The position numbers and the translations under genes are program-made. A stretch of 5,285 bases of DNA from contig JAUWTY010000088.1 of assembly GCA_030614485.1 (NCBI GenBank), positions 1 through 5,285 on the forward strand. Reading direction: 5' to 3'. Positions within the stretch are counted from its first letter, which is position 1, and each line of letters starts with the position of its first letter. The DNA is from Methanosarcinales archaeon (GTDB lineage: Archaea; Halobacteriota; Methanosarcinia; Methanosarcinales; Methanocomedenaceae). This document shows positions 1-4,128 of this stretch, piece by piece. Under the pieces are notes generated by a model. The model searched no databases. It was not told the origin of the DNA and was given only the letters and a program-made list of their open reading frames with translations.

Positions 1-500
1 TTGGCATCTGTGGCGGATACCAAATGCTTGGTAAGACCATTACTGACAGCGGTATCGAAGGAGTCAGCGGGGATGCTGCGATTTTCAGCGGTCTGGGACT
101 GTTGGATATTACTACAAATTTCACTGAATATGAAAAGCAGACTGTCCAGACCGAAAAGACAGTGACAGGTAATGGCCCCATCCTGGGCAGCATTAAGGGG
201 CAGCAGGTATCAGGCTACGAGATTCACATGGGGAAGACAAATCTTATGAATGGTGAACCTGCTTTTGGGGATGACGGCTGTGTGAATTATGAGGGGTTAA
301 TATGGGGGACATACCTGCACGGGCTGTTCGAGAATGAGCATTTAAGGGATGCGTTTTTAGAGTTCCTGTATAACGGGCGTGATATGTCATACAGTGCTGT
401 TAAGGACAAAGTGAAGTACATTGACCCCTACCACCAGCTAGCCACGCATTTCCAGGCATACGTTGATATGGATGCGATTGAGAGGATGCTGGAAGATTAG
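1..500 (+). CDS. cobQ: Cobyric acid synthase CobQ/CbiP, C-terminal glutamine amidotransferase part (5' end outside window)
   Basis: The reading frame is open from position 3, so the gene starts before the window and about 165 C-terminal residues are visible. The first residues read GICGGYQMLG, the nucleophile elbow of the class I glutamine amidotransferase domain of the CobB/CobQ family, with the catalytic Cys codon at 9-11. GYEIHMG (about 225-245) and WGTYLHGLFEN (catalytic His codon 318-320) are the other landmarks of the domain. CobQ uses glutamine and ATP to amidate the b, d, e and g side chains of adenosylcobyrinic a,c-diamide during B12 synthesis in the cytoplasm. GYEIHMG favours CobQ over CbiA, though the N-terminal synthetase domain that would settle it is not visible. 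The gene ends at TAG 498-500 and converges on mfnF with a 56-bp gap. It appears intact within the window. Confidence 0.93.
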   Translation, partial: GICGGYQMLGKTITDSGIEGVSGDAAIFSGLGLLDITTNFTEYEKQTVQTEKTVTGNGPILGSIKGQQVSGYEIHMGKTNLMNGEPAFGDDGCVNYEGLIWGTYLHGLFENEHLRDAFLEFLYNGRDMSYSAVKDKVKYIDPYHQLATHFQAYVDMDAIERMLED

Positions 501-523
501 GTAACAGTAGATGTTAGCAGACA

Positions 524-543
524 TCAGTAAGTGTCAGTAAGTT
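524..543. repeat. Tandem 10-bp repeat in the cobQ-mfnF convergent spacer
   Basis: Two adjacent copies, TCAGTAAGTG and TCAGTAAGTT, differ only at the last base. They fill much of the 56-bp gap between two converging stop codons. No T-run of five or more is present in the gap on either strand, so it has no obvious poly-T terminator. A function is not evident; slippage or chance are possible. Confidence 0.6.
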
Positions 544-556
544 TCATTAAAAGTCA

Positions 557-1546
557 TCATGCGTCATCGGAATCGCTTAGCAGGCAGGCAACTGCATATG
601 CCGGGAATACCTTTGAGATGTCAGGTCCGTATTTCCGGGACAACAATGTGCATTCAAGTCCGGCATGCTGGGCAGCATCATGGACCAGTAATTCGCCCAG
701 GCCCGCGCCCACTACTTTATCAATACCGTGCTGTTCAGAGAGTATTTCCAGTGCCTCTGATAGTTCATCCCGCTGGTGCCGGTAAATCTGCCAGGCCATG
801 TTCATAATATCTTCATGTTCCAGTTCTGTGGTGTCTGCACACACCACCCTGGCCAGGCGCCGGGCTGCAGATTCAGGGGTTTTGACCTCACCATCAGCCG
901 TATCGCAAGTATAATCCTCAGGCTGGATGTGCCCCAGCAGCAAATTAGCATCACCGGTCTGGGCAAACAGTTCTGAAGCGACCCTATACTGCACGCCCCC
1001 CAGCTCTATCCTATCCATTAATGCTGCAATGTTTGTGCGCAGCATGCCCCGGTACAGTAACTCATGGCGGCCCATGCGCTTCAGGTCAGTATCTCCTGCC
1101 AGCGGGCGCCCGTTCTTCACAGGGATAAGGTCAGTGGTGGTACTGCCTACATCCACAAAAATGCAATCGTTGTCTTTGCCTGCCAGCATTGCCGAAGCCA
1201 TCCAGTTGGCGGCTGCCAGGGAGCGCATATCACTGATGTGGCTGCGATTTGAGAAATTTCCATGGTTGTCCAGGTACATTGCGCCGGGAAATGCTGCATC
1301 CACAGCATCTACAATGAACCTGACACCCTGTTCCTTGTCAGGAAAACAATCTGCCAGTTCACCGGTTATGACCACGCCTAATTTGCCGGGTTTGATGCGC
1401 ATGGCCATTTTCTTCAGGGCCTGGGGAAGGTGGGTATCTTTCCACAATGGGATATAATGCAGTTCAACAATAGAACAGTCCGCAAAAGCTAATTTGGTGT
1501 TGGCGCCACCAATGTCAATGCCAATTACAGGTGCTTCTTTGCTCAT
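557..1546 (-). CDS. mfnF: MfnF, methanofuran core-forming condensing enzyme (H4MPT-linked C1 pathway / hydantoinase-oxoprolinase-like family)
   Basis: This 329-residue protein matches the archaeal family long annotated as 'H4MPT-linked C1 transfer pathway protein', shown in Methanocaldococcus to be MfnF. MfnF joins the diphosphate of aminomethyl-furanmethanol to gamma-glutamyltyramine, releasing pyrophosphate and forming the core of methanofuran, the first C1 carrier of methanogenesis. Visible motifs are IGIDIGGANTK near the N terminus (about residues 8-18), FVDVGSTTTDLIPV (about 130-143) and VVGAGLGELLV (about 278-288). These correspond to the phosphate-1, phosphate-2 and adenosine-type loops of the ASKHA fold. 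The ATG at 1544-1546 is chosen because it puts the first motif at the usual distance from the start. An in-frame TTG at 1553-1555 would add three residues. No strong Shine-Dalgarno precedes the ATG (only GAGAG immediately upstream). The gene is divergent from rps6e and convergent with cobQ, so probably monocistronic. No frameshift or missing motif is seen. Confidence 0.88.
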   Translation of the reverse strand: MSKEAPVIGIDIGGANTKLAFADCSIVELHYIPLWKDTHLPQALKKMAMRIKPGKLGVVITGELADCFPDKEQGVRFIVDAVDAAFPGAMYLDNHGNFSNRSHISDMRSLAAANWMASAMLAGKDNDCIFVDVGSTTTDLIPVKNGRPLAGDTDLKRMGRHELLYRGMLRTNIAALMDRIELGGVQYRVASELFAQTGDANLLLGHIQPEDYTCDTADGEVKTPESAARRLARVVCADTTELEHEDIMNMAWQIYRHQRDELSEALEILSEQHGIDKVVGAGLGELLVHDAAQHAGLECTLLSRKYGPDISKVFPAYAVACLLSDSDDA

Positions 1547-1562
1547 ATCTCTCAAGATAATT

Positions 1563-1571
1563 CCATATATG
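1563..1571 (-). promoter_or_regulatory. Probable TATA box of mfnF
   Basis: On the minus strand CATATATGG lies about 20-26 nt upstream of the mfnF ATG at 1546. Archaeal transcription usually starts about 25 nt after the centre of the TATA box, which would place the start at or beside the ATG. That would give a leaderless or nearly leaderless mRNA, in keeping with the poor Shine-Dalgarno. Position and composition are observed; function is inferred. Confidence 0.4.
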
Positions 1572-1662
1572 TTAATATTATTGCATTGTGTCGCTGAACA
1601 AGAAACTGCTCCCTTCGATTGCAGTTACTTGAGTACATAATCTTATGACTATATACTACCTG

Positions 1663-1680
1663 GAATTGATTGAATTGATT
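1663..1680. repeat. Perfect tandem 9-bp repeat upstream of the rps6e promoter
   Basis: GAATTGATT occurs twice back to back, ending about 18 bp before the TATA-like element of rps6e. It lies in the mfnF-rps6e divergent spacer. It could be an activator or repressor site, or simple AT-rich duplication; nothing in the window decides this. Confidence 0.6.
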
Positions 1681-1697
1681 TATTCCTCTCGATAATC

Positions 1698-1713
1698 TTA
1701 AATATCTTTATAG
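1698..1713 (+). promoter_or_regulatory. Probable promoter (TATA box) of rps6e
   Basis: TTAAATATCTTTATAG contains the archaeal TATA-like core TTTATA (1707-1712), preceded by A-rich sequence. The predicted start, about 25 nt downstream (near 1735), would give a leader of roughly 55-60 nt before the rps6e ATG. It is the best TATA-like match in the divergent spacer on this strand. A weaker candidate, CTATATAC, lies near 1649-1656. Confidence 0.55.
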
Positions 1714-1739
1714 CTTGTAAAGTCCGATATATTCATAAG

Positions 1740-1769
1740 TTTGAACTAAACATACAATTTCAAATTTGA
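1740..1769 (+). repeat. Inverted repeats in the rps6e leader
   Basis: TTTGAA (1740-1745) can pair with TTCAAA (1759-1764). The second arm is also part of a perfect 10-bp palindrome TCAAATTTGA (1760-1769). Both lie between the predicted transcription start and the Shine-Dalgarno at 1781. They could form a weak leader hairpin or a DNA operator. All are AT-rich, so chance is a serious alternative. Confidence 0.35.
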
Positions 1770-1791
1770 TGATCCCATAAGGAGATAATGA

Positions 1792-2235
1792 ATGGCAGAT
1801 TTCAGAGTTATTGTTTCAGATAGAAAGACCGGACATGCACACCAGATACAGATCTCGGATAACAACACCAACAGATTCATAGGCAAGAATATTGGAGAGA
1901 TTGTAAGTGGAGACGCAGTGAACCTTCCAGGATATTCCCTGAAAATTACTGGCGGGACCGACAATGATGGGTTTCCCATGCGAAGCGGCCTGCCAGGTTC
2001 AAGCCGCCGCAAGGCACTCGTATCAGGTGGCGTAGGATTCAAGTCTCAGGTGGACGGAATGAGACGCCGTAAGGCTATCAGGGGCGAGGAGATCGCTTCC
2101 GATATAGGTCAGATAAATGCTGTTATTGAAGATTATGGCAGTAAATCTATTGATGAACTGCTGGGCGGCGGGACCGAAGAAGCTGGCGAGGATGCAGCTG
2201 AAGGTGCCGAAGAAGCCACTGACGAATCTGAATAG
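1792..2235 (+). CDS. rps6e: 30S ribosomal protein S6e
   Basis: This 147-residue protein is a clear archaeal/eukaryotic-type S6e of the small ribosomal subunit. The signatures TGGTDNDGFPMR (about 53-64) and GMRRRKAIRG (about 89-98) are the conserved core and basic segment. IASDIGQINAVIEDYG and IDELLG (about 101-125) close the domain. The last 20 or so residues form an acidic, alanine-rich tail (Glu/Asp/Ala from about 128), making the protein somewhat longer than many archaeal S6e proteins. The ATG at 1792 is preceded by a good Shine-Dalgarno, AAGGAGA, with GGAG at 1781-1784 and 7 nt spacing. An out-of-frame ATG at 1788 is ignored. The gene stands alone between a TATA-like promoter and poly-T tracts. 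In Methanocaldococcus the S6e gene sits beside the aIF2-gamma gene, but here tRNA genes follow. Confidence 0.96.
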   Translation: MADFRVIVSDRKTGHAHQIQISDNNTNRFIGKNIGEIVSGDAVNLPGYSLKITGGTDNDGFPMRSGLPGSSRRKALVSGGVGFKSQVDGMRRRKAIRGEEIASDIGQINAVIEDYGSKSIDELLGGGTEEAGEDAAEGAEEATDESE

Positions 2236-2250
2236 GTTCGTCTAATACCT

Positions 2251-2277
2251 TATTTTCCCTTTTTTACTGTATTTTTC
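2251..2277 (+). terminator. Poly-T terminator region after rps6e
   Basis: Starting 15 nt after the rps6e stop there are successive T tracts: TTTT at 2253-2256, a T6 run at 2260-2265, and TTTTT near 2272-2276. Another T6 run lies near 2300-2305. Archaeal RNA polymerase terminates on such U-rich tracts without needing a hairpin. The assignment rests on composition and position. Confidence 0.6.
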
Positions 2278-2290
2278 AGCCCTACTTCTT

Positions 2291-2478
2291 AAGTGGAACT
2301 TTTTTCATTTCACTATCCATTTGCCGCTTACAGTGGTAAGGATATAGAAATAAACAAGAATCAGTTGAATTGGGGCCCGGGTCGGGAATCGAACCCGAGT
2401 CGAAGGATCCACAGTCCTATAGGATAACCCCTACCCCACCCGGGCACTGTAATATTTGGGCAGGAGAGTGTTCCACTT
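2291..2478. repeat. 9-bp inverted repeat flanking tRNA-His
   Basis: AAGTGGAAC at 2291-2299 and its exact reverse complement GTTCCACTT at 2470-2478 bracket the tRNA-His gene. They lie about 72 and 25 bp from its mature ends. They might pair in a precursor transcript or mark an old mobile-element boundary, but a chance match of this length over about 200 bp is possible. Confidence 0.4.
2371..2445 (-). tRNA. trnH: tRNA-His (anticodon GTG), CCA encoded, no encoded G-1
   Basis: Read on the minus strand, a 7-bp acceptor stem GCCCGGG/CCCGGGC (2445-2439 with 2381-2375) encloses a D arm, an anticodon loop CTGTGGA with GTG at 2412-2410, and a T arm with TTCGATT. Position 73 is C (2374), the histidine identity base in archaea, and CCA follows at 2373-2371. 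The base before G1 is U (complement of A2446), so G-1 is not encoded and would have to be added after transcription by a Thg1-type enzyme. The closing base pair of the anticodon stem (27-43) appears to be U.U. Confidence 0.95.
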
Positions 2479-2492
2479 GGATGCATTGAAAA

Positions 2493-2505
2493 GACATAAA
2501 CGTTT
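2493..2505 (-). promoter_or_regulatory. Possible TATA box for tRNA-His
   Basis: On the minus strand AAACGTTTATGTC lies about 50 nt upstream of the mature tRNA-His 5' end, which would give a 5' leader of about 25 nt. The same TTTATG core sits at nearly the same distance upstream of tRNA-Arg, and this agreement is the main support. Confidence 0.35.
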
Positions 2506-2550
2506 TGATACAATTGTCAATTTTAGGACCAGGCAACAATAAAGAATAAG

Positions 2551-2560
2551 TACTTTAATG
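2551..2560 (+). promoter_or_regulatory. Possible TATA box for the tRNA-Gln/tRNA-Glu unit
   Basis: TACTTTAATG is centred about 25 nt before the tRNA-Gln 5' end in an A-rich context, the usual spacing of TATA box to start site if transcription begins near the mature end. It is a weak TATA match. The region 2446-2579 is the divergent promoter spacer between tRNA-His and tRNA-Gln. Confidence 0.3.
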
Positions 2561-2579
2561 CGTTATTAGGATACTCTGC

Positions 2580-2686
2580 AGTCCCGTAGGGTAGAGGTCA
2601 ATCCTGCAGGCCTTTGGAACCCGAGACTCTTATAGAGTCGAGGATGAGGACAGCCCGCGACGGCGGTTCGAATCCGCCCGGGACTA
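2580..2686 (+). tRNA. trnQ: tRNA-Gln (anticodon TTG) interrupted by an intron
   Basis: The acceptor stem is AGTCCCG/CGGGACT (2580-2586 with 2679-2685), and the A1-U72 pair is typical of archaeal tRNA-Gln. The T arm is GGCGG-TTCGAAT-CCGCC (2662-2678) and the discriminator is A2686. The anticodon loop is C2612 T T T G G2617, with TTG at 2614-2616, joined after splicing to A2652. Removing the 34-nt intron (2618-2651) leaves 73 nt. The anticodon stem CAGGC/GCCCG contains one A28.C42 mismatch, which is unusual. CCA is not encoded. tRNA-Glu follows 29 nt downstream on the same strand, so the two are probably cotranscribed. Without assuming an intron the anticodon arm cannot be folded. Confidence 0.92.
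2618..2651 (+). other. Archaeal BHB intron of tRNA-Gln (34 nt, position 37/38)
   Basis: The exon-intron borders form a bulge-helix-bulge, the substrate of the archaeal tRNA splicing endonuclease. Loop bases CTTT (2612-2615) pair with GAGG (2646-2649, two G-U pairs). This gives three-base bulges GG|A on the 5' side and AC|A on the 3' side. The intron folds further: a GACTC/GAGTC stem (2625-2629 with 2635-2639), a TTATA loop, then tandem G.A pairs (G2623.A2641 and A2624.G2640), then CC/GG. The cut sites are inferred from the canonical position. Confidence 0.85.
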
Positions 2687-2715
2687 TTATCAAATCATTC
2701 GCAGAACACCATCGT

Positions 2716-2790
2716 GCTCCGGTAGTGTAGTCCGGTCAATCATTCCGGCCTTTCGAGCCGAAGACTCGGGTTCAAATCCCGGCCGGAGCA
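2716..2790 (+). tRNA. trnE: tRNA-Glu (anticodon TTC)
   Basis: The acceptor stem is GCTCCGG/CCGGAGC (2716-2722 with 2783-2789) with discriminator A2790. The anticodon loop CTTTCGA (2750-2756) places TTC at 2752-2754 between CCGGC and GCCGA, so the closing 27-43 pair is C.A. The T arm is TCGGG-TTCAAAT-CCCGG (2766-2782). CCA is not encoded. There is no intron. It lies 29 nt after tRNA-Gln and is followed by a T-run. Confidence 0.95.
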
Positions 2791-2828
2791 CTTAAAATTT
2801 ATTTATACTCCTATTTTGCTACTGGTTC

Positions 2829-2834
2829 TTTTTT
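2829..2834 (+). terminator. T6 terminator of the tRNA-Gln/tRNA-Glu transcript
   Basis: A run of six T residues lies 38 nt after tRNA-Glu in AT-rich sequence, and TTTT also occurs near 2814-2817. This fits archaeal poly-U termination. There is no stable hairpin directly upstream. Confidence 0.45.
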
Positions 2835-2850
2835 GGAAATCGCTTTAATC

Positions 2851-2880
2851 GTATATACTTTTTGGGATATTTCTAATATC
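2851..2880 (+). promoter_or_regulatory. TATA box and small palindrome ahead of the structured RNA / 65-aa gene
   Basis: GTATATAC (2851-2858) is a good archaeal TATA candidate. The predicted start about 25 nt after its centre falls at about 2880, the first base before the paired element at 2881. Between them GATATT (2866-2871) and AATATC (2875-2880) form a perfect 6-bp inverted repeat with a 3-nt spacer. AATATC recurs at 2895-2900. The inverted repeat lies where a repressor could block initiation. No other convincing TATA box precedes the small gene at 3031. Confidence 0.45.
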
Positions 2881-2977
2881 GAGTGGGTTAAGCCAATATC
2901 TTGTTCGATGTGAGGCAGGGTCGCTCTCTCAGCAAATGCCCGAAATGATCACATTACCCACTCAACCTTGAAGAGAG
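2881..2977 (+). ncRNA. Candidate structured leader RNA or small RNA with a possible pseudoknot
   Basis: Nested perfect pairing is visible. GAGTGGGT (2881-2888) pairs with ACCCACTC (2956-2963), ATGTGA (2908-2913) with TCACAT (2949-2954), and GGCA (2914-2917) with TGCC (2937-2940). The first two helices are separated by a single base on the 3' side, so they could stack. The apical loop contains CTCTCT (2924-2929), which could pair with AGAGAG (2972-2977) just outside the outer stem, forming a pseudoknot. It starts where the TATA box at 2851 predicts transcription to begin. It is followed by an A-rich stretch and the small gene at 3031, so a cis-acting leader is as likely as a free RNA. It matches no family I can name. 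Box C/D and H/ACA signatures are not convincing. Confidence 0.4.
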
Positions 2978-3030
2978 TCAAAAAAAATAAGTAACAAAAA
3001 AACCAAAATACGGATAGGAAGTTATGACAA

Positions 3031-3228
3031 ATGGGAAACGAAAAAATATTCTGGATTTTCGGGATTCTACAGAGTATTTCATTAGGAACAATAATTTTTC
3101 TGGTTTTCAGATCATTGAATATGATCAGTGAAGTTGAAGTAATCGGGTTAGATACTCAAATTTTGTTGAGTATTTTGTTTCCGGTATTTCTATTGATCGT
3201 TGAATACTTAATTTATTCAAAGGAATAA
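3031..3228 (+). CDS. Small two-helix membrane protein of unknown function (65 aa)
   Basis: I do not recognise this protein. It has two hydrophobic segments, about residues 7-27 (WIFGILQSISLGTIIFLVF) and 43-62 (ILLSILFPVFLLIVEYLIY), joined by a polar linker with acidic residues. It ends YSKE. A short N-terminal MGNEK precedes the first helix, so the protein should be a hairpin in the cytoplasmic membrane. AGGA at 3016-3019 gives a usable Shine-Dalgarno about 11 nt before the ATG. An out-of-frame ATG at 3024 leads to a short frame. The absence of frame breaks, the RBS, the upstream TATA-led structured leader and the hairpin plus T-run downstream together support a real gene. Length and AT-rich composition leave room for doubt. 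Confidence 0.55.
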   Translation: MGNEKIFWIFGILQSISLGTIIFLVFRSLNMISEVEVIGLDTQILLSILFPVFLLIVEYLIYSKE

Positions 3229-3249
3229 GGTAATCGCTGCCCAGGTGCC

Positions 3250-3303
3250 CGTCTCGTTTTGCTCCAGCCGCCCTTGTGGTAAGGGGGCTGGCAGACGCTT
3301 TTT
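3250..3303 (+). terminator. Long GC-rich hairpin followed by T5
   Basis: CCAGCC (3264-3269) and CCCTT (3271-3275) pair with AAGGG (3281-3285) and GGCTGG (3286-3291). This forms an 11-bp stem with one bulged G3270 and a GTGGT loop. An outer CGTCT (3250-3254) pairs with AGACG (3293-3297), and T5 follows at 3299-3303. The arrangement resembles an intrinsic terminator placed 21 nt after the 65-aa gene. It could instead be the body of a small stable RNA. GGTGCC occurs on both sides (3244-3249, 3304-3309). Confidence 0.6.
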
Positions 3304-3370
3304 GGTGCCTAGTGGATGCATCAGAATCAATGTACAGATCTTATTATCCAGTTATAATAATTTTCATGTG

Positions 3371-3408
3371 AAAAAGATTGTCTAAATAGATAATTATTAA
3401 AAATTTTT
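3371..3408 (-). terminator. Poly-T tracts after the tRNA-Arg/tRNA-Thr transcript
   Basis: On the minus strand, U5 tracts follow the tRNA-Thr 3' end: one within the AAAAATTTTT palindrome at 3399-3408 and another at 3371-3375 (CTTTTTC). They are suitable archaeal poly-U termination sites. The region 3304-3370 holds nothing else I can support. Confidence 0.45.
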
Positions 3409-3409
3409 A

Positions 3410-3515
<106 letters not shown>

Positions 3516-3540
3516 ATTGTGTTTCCTTTCATTAAACTTT

Positions 3541-3618
3541 TGGCGGGCCCGGAGGGATTCGAACCCTCGACATCCGGGTTAGAAGCCCGGCGCTATATCC
3601 TGGCTAAGCCACGAGCCC
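3541..3618 (-). tRNA. trnR: tRNA-Arg (anticodon TCT), CCA encoded
   Basis: On the minus strand the acceptor stem GGGCTCG/CGGGCCC (3618-3612 with 3551-3545) has one U-G pair. The anticodon arm is CCGGG-CTTCTAA-CCCGG with TCT at 3583-3581, and the T arm is GAGGG-TTCGAAT-CCCTC. The discriminator is G (3544) and CCA follows at 3543-3541. There is no intron. It is the first gene of the Arg-Thr minus-strand pair. Confidence 0.96.
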
Positions 3619-3666
3619 ACAGGCGTTTACCGATTTGGCCAATGGACTTCCAAATAGTATTCCAAC

Positions 3667-3675
3667 CATAAAAAC
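3667..3675 (-). promoter_or_regulatory. Possible TATA box for tRNA-Arg/tRNA-Thr
   Basis: On the minus strand TTTTTATGG lies about 50 nt upstream of the mature tRNA-Arg 5' end. The core and distance match the candidate ahead of tRNA-His, suggesting 5' leaders of about 25 nt removed by RNase P. The T5 part could also serve as a poly-U terminator for the DUF473-like gene ending at 3716. Confidence 0.35.
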
Positions 3676-3715
3676 TCTTTGGTACAATTGCCATTTAGAT
3701 GAGTTTTATCCCATA

Positions 3716-4105
3716 TCATTTTGCTTCCAGATAAGTGACACTGTCAGCATCCACAAATAAAGGACTACCCATAACAATATCTCCAACCTTGCGTACTCTG
3801 GCAATTCCCTGCATTTGTAGTTGAAGCCTTGCTGCAAAAGTTTCGCACTCTTCAAACATCTCTTCCGACCTGCTGACAAGTCGATGCATTGAGACATGCT
3901 TTTCCTTAATCTTTATCAGCACGCCTATTGTCCCGGCTTTAATATCACTATAACTGGATTTGGTCAGGAAAATCAGGTCGCCCACTTCAGTATTATATAC
4001 TGATATAAAGTTGTGAGGACTGTGTATCTCAATGGTACGTATGCGGTCCTCCTGAAGCTCTTTTAACACCTGCGAAGATATACCTGTAAGCGCTATATAT
4101 TGCAT
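3716..4105 (-). CDS. DUF473-like archaeal protein, partner gene of the PAC2 homologue
   Basis: This 129-residue soluble protein has no signal peptide or membrane segment. Its pattern (MQYIALTGIS at the start, TIEIHSPHNFISV at about 24-36, GDLIFLTKSSYSDIKAGTIGVLIKI at about 42-66, then an acidic helix with E and R and a VGDIVMGSPLF strand near 107-117) resembles the DUF473 family found in archaea. That assignment is from memory of the family. The start ATG at 4105 has a strong Shine-Dalgarno, GGGAGTG, about 6 nt upstream. It begins 23 nt after the stop of the PAC2 gene on the same strand, so the two form an operon. In Pyrococcus the PAC2 protein PbaA assembles with a small uncharacterised protein, PF0014. 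I recall PF0014 as a DUF473-type protein, so a similar partnership is a reasonable inference. The biochemical role is unknown. Confidence 0.65.
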   Translation of the reverse strand: MQYIALTGISSQVLKELQEDRIRTIEIHSPHNFISVYNTEVGDLIFLTKSSYSDIKAGTIGVLIKIKEKHVSMHRLVSRSEEMFEECETFAARLQLQMQGIARVRKVGDIVMGSPLFVDADSVTYLEAK

Positions 4106-4128
4106 TTACAACACTCCCATGTTTAATC

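Noticed and set aside
531..1457. Several plus-strand frames of 62-176 codons opposite mfnF
   Set aside because: They are shadows of the well-supported mfnF frame, with Cys/Pro/His-rich low-quality translations and no family resemblance.
1746..2042. Minus-strand 98-codon frame
   Set aside because: It lies opposite rps6e, whose sequence is fully explained by conserved S6e motifs.
2881..2963. Box C/D or H/ACA guide RNA
   Set aside because: No RUGAUGA/CUGA pair flanks a guide. The two strands do not form a standard kink-turn, and no ACA lies at the right distance from a pseudouridylation pocket.
2881..2977. A known riboswitch such as fluoride (crcB) or preQ1
   Set aside because: The conserved loop sequences of those classes are not present. 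Only the pseudoknot-like topology is suggestive.
3399..3408. AAAAATTTTT palindrome as a regulatory operator
   Set aside because: It is a simple AT palindrome lying directly after tRNA-Thr, better explained as poly-U termination.
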